Origin: Clostridia bacterium
GTDB taxonomy: Bacteria > Bacillota > Clostridia > Christensenellales > Aristaeellaceae
Direction: 5' to 3'
DNA: 43,878 bases
Assembly: GCA_017433405.1 (NCBI GenBank)
Contig: JAFRHH010000031.1
Location: 1 to 43,878 of the forward strand
In this document: positions 1 to 7,875 of the stretch, piece after piece
How positions within the stretch are numbered: the first letter of the stretch is position 1
Layout: each line of letters opens with the position of its first letter
Made by a program: the position numbers and the translations under genes
The notes under the pieces: model-generated
What the model was told of the DNA's origin: nothing
Databases searched by the model: none
What the model saw: the letters and a program-made list of their open reading frames with translations, nothing else

Positions 1-122
1 CCTGAATCATGAGCTGTGCAGTTGTCAGGATGCGAAAGTATCCGAAAGGGCCCTGGAGGAGGAAGAAAAGGACGACCGAAGGGGCCGACCGTTCCAACCG
101 GAACGGACTATGGAGATCACCA
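1..122. other. Upstream spacer of the rRNA operon, no gene seen
   Basis: I see no credible gene here. The stretch lies just before 5S rRNA and is probably the 23S-5S spacer, but I could not match it to a 23S 3' end. It holds a perfect 7-bp hairpin, arms CCGTTCC (89-95) and GGAACGG (100-106) around a 4-base loop. This could be an rRNA processing stem. Confidence 0.4.
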
Positions 123-241
123 TTTCCGGTGGTTATGACGAAGGGGTTCCACCTGTTCCCATACCGAACACAGAAGTTAAGCCCTTCAGTGCCGATGGTA
201 CTTGGCTGGTAACGGCCCGGGAGAGTAGGTCGCCGCCGGAT
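123..241 (+). rRNA. rrf: 5S ribosomal RNA
   Basis: Structural RNA of the large ribosomal subunit. The conserved core is readable: CCCATACCGAACACAGAAGT near 158-177 and a GGGAGAGTAGGTCGCCGCC-like 3' part. The terminal helix closes by pairing TCCGGTGG (125-132) with CCGCCGGA (233-240). Ends are set from this helix and may be off by a few bases. tRNA-Asn follows after about 7 bases, so this is the distal end of an rRNA operon. Confidence 0.93.
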
Positions 242-248
242 TCCATAT

Positions 249-320
<72 letters not shown>

Positions 321-326
321 CATCAA

Positions 327-353
327 GGCCGCTCAACGATGAGCGGTCTTTTT
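327..353 (+). terminator. Intrinsic terminator of the rRNA/tRNA operon
   Basis: The stem pairs GGCCGCTC (327-334) with GAGCGGTC (341-348), including one G-T pair, around loop AACGAT. A T-run follows (349-353). It lies directly after tRNA-Asn. Confidence 0.85.
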
Positions 354-423
354 GTTGCGACCGGAAAGCAGTAGGGATTTGCTTTTTCCCTAACCAGGAA
401 CAGATACCGCAATAAAAGGGGGA

Positions 424-1050
424 TCAGCCTGCCGGGGATGAATCGTCCCCGGCTTCATAAAGCTGAAGGGAACGGGTGATGGCCGTAAGTCGGTCCGCAA
501 GCGCCTTTGGACAATTGACAGCATAAAGGCCTTTTTCGGTCTTTACATGAATCCGAATAATCTGATCGTTTTCCATGCGAACCGACGCATTTCCGAATAG
601 CGAAGGCCCTGAAACCGGCGTAAAGTGAAAATCCTTTTCAAGCAGACTGAATGCCGAAGCAGGATAAATGCTTCGCAGAATCAGGGGCTGCCCGTCCTCG
701 GTCTGCCAGTAGAGAGAAGCGACCCGGGCAAATCCGTTTTCCAGTGCCGTGTCGGCAGAGGCTGCGGAAACAAAGCGCAGGCCGGAGCCGCTCATAAAGC
801 TCATAACGGGAATAGGAAAGGATGCGATCAGGCTGTGCAGATCGCTTTCTTCCGAAATATTCAGAGCCGGACTGGGCGTAAGGAGAGGCTGTGGGGACGG
901 AGAAGATGATTCCTCCGGCTTTGAATAAGCCATGATCAGGGAAAAGCAGGCGACAGCCAGCGCAATCAGGGAAAACAGGACACCCATGATCCTGAGAAAA
1001 ACCTTTCTGGTTTTTTGCCAGATACTTTTTTCTCCGGCTTTTCGGCCCAT
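424..1050 (-). CDS. Membrane-anchored protein of unknown function
   Basis: I do not recognise a family. The product is about 208 residues. It has a basic N-terminus, one hydrophobic segment (roughly residues 17-43) and then a Ser/Pro-rich stretch (SSSPSPQPLLTPSP). That pattern suggests an N-terminal anchor with an extracytoplasmic domain of about 130 residues. Two starts are possible. ATG at 1056 is only 2 bases from the GGAGG, while ATG at 1050 has an 8-base spacing and is preferred. A near-perfect minus-strand promoter lies at 1157-1129. The gene is divergent from the secreted protein at 1219 and ends shortly downstream of tRNA-Asn on the opposite strand. Confidence 0.7.
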   Translation of the reverse strand: MGRKAGEKSIWQKTRKVFLRIMGVLFSLIALAVACFSLIMAYSKPEESSSPSPQPLLTPSPALNISEESDLHSLIASFPIPVMSFMSGSGLRFVSAASADTALENGFARVASLYWQTEDGQPLILRSIYPASAFSLLEKDFHFTPVSGPSLFGNASVRMENDQIIRIHVKTEKGLYAVNCPKALADRLTAITRSLQLYEAGDDSSPAG

Positions 1051-1128
1051 GGACATTGCCTCCCTTCATGAAAGAACGGATGTGGAAACAAAGCAGTGTC
1101 GTTCCGCGGAACAGGCGTTCTTTTCCAT

Positions 1129-1157
1129 ATTATATGAAAGGTTTTTAGCACTGTCAA
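1129..1157 (-). promoter_or_regulatory. Sigma-A type promoter for the 424-1050 gene
   Basis: Read on the minus strand: TTGACA (1157-1152), 17-base spacer, TATAAT (1134-1129). Both hexamers match consensus exactly. It drives the minus-strand gene whose start lies about 75 bases downstream. Confidence 0.85.
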
Positions 1158-1167
1158 ACCGCGAAAC

Positions 1168-1196
1168 TTGCGCTTCTTTTGAAACGGATGTAAAAT
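1168..1196 (+). promoter_or_regulatory. Promoter for the secreted protein/ftsK operon
   Basis: TTGCGC (1168-1173), 17-base spacer, TAAAAT (1191-1196). The start codon of the first gene is only 22 bases past the -10, preceded by CCGGAGG. It lies back to back with the minus-strand promoter at 1129-1157. Confidence 0.6.
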
Positions 1197-1218
1197 AAAG
1201 GTTCCGGAGGTTGAGGGA

Positions 1219-2379
1219 ATGAAGAGCGCAAGCGTAAAAAAGCGTCTGGCGTCAGCGCTGGCCGCGGCGATGATCATGTTCAGCGGGACGGCCTGGGCAG
1301 AGCCGGCGTTGACGGAAAACAGCCTGGAACTGGGGAAAAGCAGGGTGGCCTATCCTGTGGTGCAGGGATTGAACCCGGCGGAAGAAAAAGAAATCAATCG
1401 GACGCTGACGGAGGACGCCCATGTCGCGGAATATCTGACCCGGATGAGTCAGCTGATTTCGAGCGGATGGATTCAAACGACCTGGCATGGCCAGATTATT
1501 GAAAACTTATTGAGCGTTTCGCTGCTGGCGGAGGGCATGGTGGAGACCACGAAGGAGACCTCCGTCTGGACGGCGGTGAACCTGGATCTGTTGTCCGGCC
1601 GGCGAATTGCCTGGCGTGAGCTGTTTGTCGATCCGAAAGCGGCAGAGACAGCGATAACGGATTATCTGGAAGAGACGGTCTCGCCGGAGTTGAGCCCCAT
1701 GCTTCCAGCTGGTCGGACAACACCGATCCCGGATGATTACCGCATGGACGAGACCGGATTAACCCTTCTGTATCCGGTCGGTCAGCTCAGCACCCTTCAT
1801 GACCGTGCCGGGGATGTTCATTTGGCCTGGTGCGAAATCGAAGCACTTCTCCGGCTTGATCCGGGCGGAATCCTGGACCGGCTTGGCGTACCGAAAATGA
1901 TCAGGCTTTCGGCGGACAGCGATGCGCTGATTCGGGACATGGCAGCCAGCGGGAGCCTTCCGGGCCTGCCTCTGAAAATCGGAGAAAGACTGAAGCCGCT
2001 TACGGATCGATATCATCTGGCAACGGATCCGGATGTGTACGAGGGAGGCAGGATGTTTTCCCTGGAGGGAGGATGCTTTCGGGGAATTTATGTGCTGACG
2101 GATTTTCTGAGCGAGGAGTGGGATCAAAGTGTCGTTCAGGGAATTCGGGCGGACAGGGGTAATTTTTCCGGCCTGTGTGTTGGGAAGACGCAAAAAACGG
2201 AATGGAGAAGTCTTCTGGGCGAGCCGGATTATTCGATTGAATGGGATGAAGAGAAGGCGGAACTGAACCGGAATCTTCAGGGTACCTGCGATTATTATTC
2301 CTGCGGTTCGTGCCAGCTGAGGCTTCTCAGCGATCTGGACGGAACGCTGAGAAGCGTTATTCTGATGGAGCAGGAATAA
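1219..2379 (+). CDS. Secreted protein, possibly DUF3298/RsiV-like
   Basis: A 386-residue exported protein. A signal peptide of about 28 residues ends in an AxA-type site (TAWA then EPAL), with no lipobox cysteine. The segment around residues 30-150 (a run resembling the secreted beta-rich region before WTAVNLDLLSGRRIAWRELF) recalls DUF3298/DUF4163 proteins such as RsiV, where an 'F-D-l-tG-k-i-l-dlF' pattern is typical. This is a weak resemblance from memory. The C-terminal part has a Cys-rich motif (CDYYSCGSCQ). The start follows CCGGAGG, and the gene ends 31 bases before ftsK, so the two are probably co-transcribed. Confidence 0.75.
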   Translation: MKSASVKKRLASALAAAMIMFSGTAWAEPALTENSLELGKSRVAYPVVQGLNPAEEKEINRTLTEDAHVAEYLTRMSQLISSGWIQTTWHGQIIENLLSVSLLAEGMVETTKETSVWTAVNLDLLSGRRIAWRELFVDPKAAETAITDYLEETVSPELSPMLPAGRTTPIPDDYRMDETGLTLLYPVGQLSTLHDRAGDVHLAWCEIEALLRLDPGGILDRLGVPKMIRLSADSDALIRDMAASGSLPGLPLKIGERLKPLTDRYHLATDPDVYEGGRMFSLEGGCFRGIYVLTDFLSEEWDQSVVQGIRADRGNFSGLCVGKTQKTEWRSLLGEPDYSIEWDEEKAELNRNLQGTCDYYSCGSCQLRLLSDLDGTLRSVILMEQE

Positions 2380-2410
2380 GATTGATGAAGACGAAAAAAC
2401 GGAGGAACGA

Positions 2411-5400
2411 ATGGCTCAGAGGAGCGGGGGAAGAAAACAGGCGCCGACTTATTCTGCGGATACGCTGGCGCTGAGGATGATCGCGGGGCTGGCGCTGGTC
2501 GCGTTGGGCGTTTTGATTTTCATGGCGGTCGATCTGCGGATGACCGGAAATATTTTCGAAGGACTTCGGAGGGTCTGCTGCGGATTATGCGGCAGCCTTG
2601 CGATGATTCTGGCGGCTGTACCGCTTTGGGCTGGAATTCTGGTGATCTGGTCCACCCAGCGCAAACCTCCTGTCAGACCCTGGATCTATTTTCTAATCTG
2701 TTTTTTCGCGGTCAGTGGGTTTATTATGCTGATCAGCGGGAATGCCATGGAACATCTGCACAGACAGTATGGGGGAACCTGGGGAGGCGTTGTATCCGGC
2801 GCCTTTCAGGACTGCGCGAGAACCGGAACGGGCGGCGGAGGACTGGGAGCCAGCCTGGCTTGGCCACTGTGGCGATTTCTCGGCAATATCATCGGGTCAA
2901 CGCTTCTGTTTCTGCTGACGGTTTTCTGTGCCCTGATGGCGGTGGGGATGACCCCGATTCGTCTTCGGGAGCTGATTACCGGACAGGCTGGACGCATAAA
3001 AGAGGATCAGCAGCAGCAAAGAAATCTTTCGGAACAGGAACAGATGGCCTGGCAGCAGGAACAGGCGCTTCGTCAGGCGGCCTGGCAGCAGGAACAGGCC
3101 AGAATTATTGAACAGCAGCAAATGGCGCAGCAGCAGGTACAGCAGCCTGGAGCAGGGTATAGCGCGCCGGTTCAGGGTCCGGCGCCCGTTTTCGGAAACC
3201 CGGAGAGAACGGGAAGGAACAGCTCGGTGGCCGCCTGGCAGGATCAGCTGACGGCCCGGCAGACCGCGGCGGTTCCTCAGGCGGGATGGCTCAGCCGGAT
3301 CTTTAATCGGCCCCCCCAGGAACGCTCCGCTGACGAAGCGCCCGCGCGCAGGAAGGGAATCTTCGGAACCTCCCGGGATGAATACGATGGGCTGAGCGAC
3401 GGATCGACGCTGCGGAATACCGCCGGCGAACAGGCGGCGCGTCAGCTTCGGGCTGAAGCGGAACGGAAACCCCGCCGCACGGTAACCGGTGAGGAAATTG
3501 GAAAACCGGAAACCCGCTGGACGATCGGCCAGGACCAGGCTCCTGGTGTCAGCCGGGAGCCTCTCCGGCAGGAGACAGATGTTGTCCGCGATCGGGTCGG
3601 CGGAGCGGTCCCCCAATCGTCATCCGGGCAGAACGGCAGACGTGAACTGCCGTTTACAGAGGAGAACCGGGAAGCCGGAAAGGCCGAGCCGCAGGAAGCT
3701 TCCGTGCCTCGAAGCAGGATTTTTGACCGCAGGGAAACCGACCACAGGGAAGCGCCGGCGGAGGACCAGGATGCGCAGGAGCTGGCGGCGGAGCTGAAAA
3801 ATCGATGGGGACGCGGACGTGCGGGCGAAGCTTCGAACGCCGAAGCACTGGCGGCGGAGCTGAGAAACAGGTGGGGACGCGGCCAGGCGGATGAGACCAT
3901 GCAAAGCCGGCCTCAGGAGACAGATTCTGTCCGCGAACGCGTCAGCGAAGCGGCTGCAAAATCGTCATCCGGGCAGAACGGCAGACGTGAACTGCCGTTC
4001 ACAGAGGAGGAAGAAAGGAAGCAGGAGCAGCGCCCTGCCCTGAACCGGAATCAGCAGGAGGCGAAGCGGGAGAACGCTCAGCCTCCGAAGCCGGCAGTTC
4101 CGGTGGTCCAGATGACGGTCGGCGTGGAGGCCTATAAGCCAGCGCTGAAGGTGCCCCCAAAGGCGGAAAACGAGATCGACGCGCCTGGGGAAGCCTTCTG
4201 GGAGCCAACGCCTTATTATGCGCCTCCTCTGACGGATCTTGCGAGGCCTGCCCCCTCCCAGGAGGATACCGCGGCGGAGGATGAGATGCGCTCCCGCCGG
4301 CTGGAGGAAACGCTGCAGAGCTTCCGGGTTACGGCGCGGGTGGTGCATGTGACCCACGGTCCGGCGATTTCACGCTTTGAGCTGGAGCTGGCGGCGGGAA
4401 CGAAGGTAAACAAGGTCGCGGAGCTGGAGAAGGATATCGCCTACGGGATGGAAGCGACCTCCGTGCGGATTGAGGCGCCGATTCCGGGCAAGAGCCTGGT
4501 TGGCGTGGAGGTGCCGAACCGGAAGGTTTCGATGGTAACGCTGCGGGAGGTTATGGAAAGCGAGCGGATGCAGAACGCGAAGTCGCTTCTGACGGTGGCG
4601 CTTGGGAAGGATATCGCCGGAACGCCGATCATCTGCGATCTGGCAAAGATGCCGCATATGCTGATCGCAGGTCAGACGGGAAGCGGTAAATCGGTCTGTA
4701 TCAATACGATTATTAACAGCCTGCTCTTCCGGGCGAGTCCCGATGAGGTCAAGCTGATCCTGGTGGATCCGAAGGTGGTGGAGCTGCAGTGCTATAATGG
4801 CATTCCCCACCTGCTGATTCCGGTGGTTAACGATCCGCATAAGGCAGCGGCGGCCCTGGCCTGGGCGGTAGCGGAGATGATGGAGCGGTACGACCGGTTC
4901 GCGGAGCGGAAGGTTCGCAATTTGGACGGCTATAACGCGATCCTCGGTCCGCATGAGCAGCCGATGAGCCGGATCGTGATCATTATCGATGAGCTGGCGG
5001 ATCTGATGATGGTCTGTAAAAAGGATGTGGAGGAATACATCTGCCGACTGACGCAGCTGGCGCGGGCGGCAGGCATTCATCTGATCGTTGCGACCCAGCG
5101 CCCCTCGGTGGACGTGATTACCGGCCTGATCAAGGCGAATATTCCGAGCCGGATCGCCTTTAAAACGGCCAGCGCGGTGGACAGCCGGACGATTCTGGAC
5201 CGGGGAGGAGCGGATCAGCTGCTGGGGTGGGGCGATATGCTTTATCTGCCGACGGGTTCCTTTGCGCCGACCCGGGTGCAGGGCTGCTTCCTGAGCGATG
5301 AGGAAGTGAACCGGATCGCGTCCCATGTTCGGGAGGCGAACCCCTCATCCTACGATCCGAATATTCTTGAAAAGCTGGAGGAAATTTCCGGAGGCGGAGA

Positions 5401-5683
5401 AGCGTCCGGAATGGATATGATTACGGGAGGCGCGGAAGCGGCCGGCGGGGATGAAAACCTGTTCGACCAGGCGGTGGAATACGCGATCAATGACGGCCAG
5501 ATTTCGACCAGCACCCTGCAGCGGAGGCTGAAGATCGGCTATGCCCGGGCAGGCCGCCTGACGGATGAGATGGAGGAGCGGGGAATTATTGCCGCGAAGG
5601 ACGGCAGTAAACCCCGGAAGTGCCTCATCACCCGCGAGGAATGGGATGCCCTGAAAAAATCGACGGAGGGAATGAATCTTTAA
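2411..5683 (+). CDS. ftsK: DNA translocase FtsK/SpoIIIE family
   Basis: A membrane-anchored DNA pump that moves chromosome ends through the closing septum. The product has 1090 residues, longer than the usual 750-850. Four membrane segments lie in about the first 195 residues. A Gln-rich coil (about 197-245) and a long polar linker (to about 600) follow, then the beta and alpha motor domains. The Walker A motif GQTGSGKSV is near residue 754, Walker B is the IIIIDELADLMM region, and a winged-helix gamma domain is at the C-terminus (QRRLKIGYARAGRLTDEMEE). The linker is inflated by two kinds of in-frame repeat: a 32-codon duplication (3569-3664 and 3914-4009) and a tandem WGRG unit (about residues 453-497). 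The motor looks intact. SpoIIIE versus FtsK role cannot be decided from sequence. The DUF2974 gene starts 1 base after the stop. Confidence 0.95.
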   Translation: MAQRSGGRKQAPTYSADTLALRMIAGLALVALGVLIFMAVDLRMTGNIFEGLRRVCCGLCGSLAMILAAVPLWAGILVIWSTQRKPPVRPWIYFLICFFAVSGFIMLISGNAMEHLHRQYGGTWGGVVSGAFQDCARTGTGGGGLGASLAWPLWRFLGNIIGSTLLFLLTVFCALMAVGMTPIRLRELITGQAGRIKEDQQQQRNLSEQEQMAWQQEQALRQAAWQQEQARIIEQQQMAQQQVQQPGAGYSAPVQGPAPVFGNPERTGRNSSVAAWQDQLTARQTAAVPQAGWLSRIFNRPPQERSADEAPARRKGIFGTSRDEYDGLSDGSTLRNTAGEQAARQLRAEAERKPRRTVTGEEIGKPETRWTIGQDQAPGVSREPLRQETDVVRDRVGGAVPQSSSGQNGRRELPFTEENREAGKAEPQEASVPRSRIFDRRETDHREAPAEDQDAQELAAELKNRWGRGRAGEASNAEALAAELRNRWGRGQADETMQSRPQETDSVRERVSEAAAKSSSGQNGRRELPFTEEEERKQEQRPALNRNQQEAKRENAQPPKPAVPVVQMTVGVEAYKPALKVPPKAENEIDAPGEAFWEPTPYYAPPLTDLARPAPSQEDTAAEDEMRSRRLEETLQSFRVTARVVHVTHGPAISRFELELAAGTKVNKVAELEKDIAYGMEATSVRIEAPIPGKSLVGVEVPNRKVSMVTLREVMESERMQNAKSLLTVALGKDIAGTPIICDLAKMPHMLIAGQTGSGKSVCINTIINSLLFRASPDEVKLILVDPKVVELQCYNGIPHLLIPVVNDPHKAAAALAWAVAEMMERYDRFAERKVRNLDGYNAILGPHEQPMSRIVIIIDELADLMMVCKKDVEEYICRLTQLARAAGIHLIVATQRPSVDVITGLIKANIPSRIAFKTASAVDSRTILDRGGADQLLGWGDMLYLPTGSFAPTRVQGCFLSDEEVNRIASHVREANPSSYDPNILEKLEEISGGGEASGMDMITGGAEAAGGDENLFDQAVEYAINDGQISTSTLQRRLKIGYARAGRLTDEMEERGIIAAKDGSKPRKCLITREEWDALKKSTEGMNL
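3569..3664 (+). repeat. SD-hairpin repeat, coding copy 1 (in ftsK linker)
   Basis: A 96-base unit duplicated in frame at 3914-4009. Its last 50 bases (3615-3664) are the core repeat seen upstream of many genes here. The hairpin arms AACGGCAG (3632-3639) and CTGCCGTT (3647-3654) are perfect, followed by ACAGAGGAG. Translated, the core gives GQNGRRELPFTEE. Confidence 0.9.
3766..3900 (+). repeat. Tandem 16-20 residue WGRG repeat in ftsK linker
   Basis: Two consecutive copies of a unit reading xLAAELKNRWGRG and ALAAELRNRWGRG, separated by RAGEASNAE. The DNA copies (GAGCTGGCGGCGGAGCTGAA and CACTGGCGGCGGAGCTGAGA type) are also close, indicating a recent duplication inside the disordered linker. 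Confidence 0.75.
3914..4009 (+). repeat. SD-hairpin repeat, coding copy 2 (in ftsK linker)
   Basis: Second copy of the 96-base unit, the same length as the first. The core at 3960-4009 differs from copy 1 by a single base (TTCACAG versus TTTACAG). The 5' part (QETDSVRERVSEAAAK) has diverged more than the core. GTCAGCGAAGCGG inside this 5' part recurs at 15957 before purN, so the longer unit is not confined to ftsK. Confidence 0.9.
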
Positions 5684-5684
5684 A

Positions 5685-6851
5685 ATGGCGAATATGACGG
5701 ATTACGTGGCCTGGCGCGGAGATATGGAGATGGCGCATTCGCCCTGGAACTGTATTGATGCCCTGCTGATGTCGACAGTCTGCTATTTGAATTTTCATGG
5801 CGTGGACAGCGCGCAGGGGTGGACGATGGAGGAAGCGGCCCGGATTGATCTTCTGCAGGACAGTCCGTTCGCAAGCTTTCCGCCCCGAAAAGAAGCGTTT
5901 CTGGCCATGGCGAAAAGCCCCCGGTTCAGGCAGTGCAGGATGCATTATTTCATCGCGCTGACGGATCCCGAAAAGCGGATGCAGTTTTCGGCCATGTGCA
6001 TAGATTTGCCGGACGGAACCGTCTGCGTGGCGTTCCGGGGAACGGACAATACGCTGATCGGCTGGCATGAGGATTTCGACATGGCTTATCAGCCGGTCGT
6101 TCCGGGCCAGCAGGCGGCGAAGGCTTATCTGGAGCAGGTAGCGGAGCTGACGGATCGGCCGCTGAGGCTGGTTGGCCACAGCAAGGGCGGCAATCTGGCG
6201 GTTTACGCGGCAGCCTGCGTGGCTCCCACGATTCAGGACCGGATTGAAAGCATCTGGAATTTTGACGGGCCGGGCATGCATCATGATGTTTTCAGGAGCG
6301 AAGGCTATGCCCGGGTGGTGGATCGGATCCATACCTATATTCCGCAGACCAGCATCATCGGACTCCTGATGGATTACAGCGAGCGTTATACGGTGGTTTA
6401 TTCCACGGCGTCAGGCATTACCCAGCATGATCCGATGACCTGGCAGGTTTACGGGCCCCGCTTTGAGGAGCGGCCAGGGATTGATCAGACGGCCTCCGTG
6501 GTCCGCGACACCCTGCATGACTGGCTGGAGAATTCGACGCCGGAGCAGCGGGGCGCTTTTGTGGATACGATGTTTCGCCTGGCCGAAACGACGCAGGCCA
6601 AAACGATGAGCGAGCTGGCGAACGAAAAGCTGAAGAGCGTGATGACGATGATCGGAAACCGGAAAGAGATTCCGCCGGAAGCCAGAAGGGTCTTCAGCCG
6701 GCTGGTCGCCCAGGCGGTGACCCTGGGTTTTGGCAATGTCATCGAGCGGGTTCGGGGCCGGAAGGAAGAGGAAGAAGAGGACAATGGAAGACATGAACTG
6801 ACGGTCACAGAGAGGAAAAAAGAGCTGAAAAAGAAACCGCCGGAGGCGTAA
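5685..6851 (+). CDS. DUF2974 (Mbeg1-like) alpha/beta-hydrolase
   Basis: A 388-residue lipase-like protein. The N-terminus (MANMTDYVAWRGD) matches the usual start of DUF2974 proteins. A class-3-lipase-like core carries the nucleophile elbow GHSKGG (about residues 164-169), preceded by CVAFRGTDNT. The physiological substrate of this family is not known to me. ATG at 5685 has only a distant GGAGGG (14 bases), but the start is supported by the conserved N-terminus and by tight coupling to ftsK. The Lys/Glu-rich C-terminal tail contains a copy of the dispersed repeat, read as NGRHELTVTER, in the same frame as the two ftsK copies. The last residues (KKELKKKPPEA) look like added tail. Confidence 0.85.
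   Translation: MANMTDYVAWRGDMEMAHSPWNCIDALLMSTVCYLNFHGVDSAQGWTMEEAARIDLLQDSPFASFPPRKEAFLAMAKSPRFRQCRMHYFIALTDPEKRMQFSAMCIDLPDGTVCVAFRGTDNTLIGWHEDFDMAYQPVVPGQQAAKAYLEQVAELTDRPLRLVGHSKGGNLAVYAAACVAPTIQDRIESIWNFDGPGMHHDVFRSEGYARVVDRIHTYIPQTSIIGLLMDYSERYTVVYSTASGITQHDPMTWQVYGPRFEERPGIDQTASVVRDTLHDWLENSTPEQRGAFVDTMFRLAETTQAKTMSELANEKLKSVMTMIGNRKEIPPEARRVFSRLVAQAVTLGFGNVIERVRGRKEEEEEDNGRHELTVTERKKELKKKPPEA
6782..6815 (+). repeat. SD-hairpin repeat, coding copy 3 (end of DUF2974 gene)
   Basis: Degenerate copy: AATGGAAGACATGAACTGAC, then GGTCACAGAGAGG. The arms no longer pair well. It is translated in the same frame as the ftsK copies and lies about 40 bases before the stop codon. Confidence 0.7.
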
Positions 6852-6856
6852 ATCCC

Positions 6857-6886
6857 TTGACAGTTTCAGGGTGATTATGGTAAAAA
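6857..6886 (+). promoter_or_regulatory. Promoter of the pyr operon
   Basis: TTGACA (6857-6862), 18-base spacer, TAAAAA (6881-6886). The -35 is consensus and the -10 is weak. It begins 5 bases after the stop of the DUF2974 gene and precedes a leader of about 220 bases. Confidence 0.6.
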
Positions 6887-6921
6887 ATGTCCGGAGCCTT
6901 TGTTTCGGAAGGAGCGGCGGC

Positions 6922-7113
6922 ATGGAAAGAAAAGTGTTCCGTTTTGCGAAGGATGGTGCCCCGGTGGCCTGCAACAATGATATACAGGATACTTTTCCCG
7001 GCTTCTGTGATGGATATACACATTTCAGGAAGCCGGGTTTTTTGTATATGTCTGCCCCTGGCGGCGGATCGATTGGCGGCGGGGAAAGGGAAAGAAAGGG
7101 GCGGCAGGACTGA
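6922..7113 (+). CDS. Candidate pyr leader peptide
   Basis: A 63-codon reading frame with a good ribosome site (AAGGAG 6909-6914, 7 bases before ATG). It starts MERKVFRFAKDGAPVACNND and ends with TGA at 7111-7113, overlapping the pyrK ATG as TGATG. The terminator-like hairpin at 6997-7043 falls inside codons 26-41. In E. coli pyrBI a leader frame running through the attenuator lets coupled translation suppress termination when UTP is low. The same geometry is visible here. No similarity to a known protein is claimed, and it could be a fortuitous frame. Confidence 0.45.
   Translation: MERKVFRFAKDGAPVACNNDIQDTFPGFCDGYTHFRKPGFLYMSAPGGGSIGGGERERKGRQD
6997..7043 (+). terminator. Candidate attenuator in the pyr leader
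   Basis: CCCGGCTTC (6997-7005) pairs perfectly with GAAGCCGGG (7029-7037), followed at once by TTTTTT (7038-7043). It lies between the promoter at 6857 and pyrK at 7113, where a terminator would switch the operon. I see no PyrR-box-like sequence in the leader. Confidence 0.75.
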
Positions 7114-7856
7114 TGAAGCAGGAGTGGCTTGCGATTCGGGAAAATACGGCCATCGCGCCGGGCGTATACCGCGTCACCCTGGAGGGGGAGACGCTGGAGG
7201 AGCTCCATCCGGGAAGCTTCGTGAATCTGCGGATGGACGGGCTCTTTCTTCGCCGGCCTCTCTCCGTTTTCGATTCGGAGCCGGGACGGCTGAAGCTGAT
7301 CTATAAAGTAGTAGGAAAGGGAACGGAGCGCCTTTCCGCGCTGGCCCCGGGCAGCAAGCTGGACGTTTTGACGGGCCTGGGCAATGGCTATGATCTGGCT
7401 AAAGCCGGATCCCATACCCTGCTCCTGGGGGGCGGCGTGGGGGTTCCGCCGCTGTATTTTGCGGCGCGAAAGCTCCTGGCCGCGGGAAAGCGGGTTACGG
7501 CGGTGCTGGGGTTTAATTCCGCCGCAGAGGTCTTTGGCGAAGCGGAATTCCACGCCCTGGGGTGCGCCGTCACCGTTACGACGGTGGATGGAACCTTTGG
7601 GACAAAGGGCTTCGTGACGGATGCCCTGCCGGAGAAGTATGATTATTTCCTGTGCTGCGGCCCCATGCCGATGCTCCGGGCGGTGGCCCGGGCGACGCGG
7701 ACGGACGGCCAGTTCTCCTTCGAGGAGCGGATGGGATGCGGCTTCGGGGCCTGTATGGGGTGCAGCATCCAAACCCGCGGCGGGGCGAAGCGGGTCTGTC
7801 GGGAGGGGCCGGTGTTCGAGAAGGCGGAAATCCTCTGGGACGGGGAAGAAAAATAA
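7113..7856 (+). CDS. pyrK: Dihydroorotate dehydrogenase electron-transfer subunit PyrK
   Basis: Iron-sulfur flavoprotein that passes electrons from PyrD to NAD+ in class 1B dihydroorotate dehydrogenase. The product has 247 residues, normal for the family. The N-terminal FAD-binding barrel carries RRPLSVFD (about residues 49-56). An NAD-binding part with GGGVGVPPL follows. A C-terminal 2Fe-2S domain has Cys209, Cys214, Cys217 and Cys229. ATG 7113 overlaps the stop of the leader frame. pyrD starts 20 bases downstream, as expected for subunits of one complex. Confidence 0.96.
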   Translation: MKQEWLAIRENTAIAPGVYRVTLEGETLEELHPGSFVNLRMDGLFLRRPLSVFDSEPGRLKLIYKVVGKGTERLSALAPGSKLDVLTGLGNGYDLAKAGSHTLLLGGGVGVPPLYFAARKLLAAGKRVTAVLGFNSAAEVFGEAEFHALGCAVTVTTVDGTFGTKGFVTDALPEKYDYFLCCGPMPMLRAVARATRTDGQFSFEERMGCGFGACMGCSIQTRGGAKRVCREGPVFEKAEILWDGEEK

Positions 7857-7875
7857 GGAAGGAAGTGCCGGAATA

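Noticed and set aside
1-110. 3' end of 23S rRNA
   Set aside because: The position fits, but I could not match the sequence to conserved 23S 3' helices, so it is left as spacer.
6887-6996. PyrR-binding loop in the pyr leader
   Set aside because: I looked for a sequence like TCCAGNGAGGYT in a stem-loop and did not find a convincing one.
7621-7875. N-terminal extension of PyrD reaching back over pyrK
   Set aside because: It is the shifted frame of the pyrK 3' end. PyrD homology begins at MGAERLA, with a good ribosome site before 7876.
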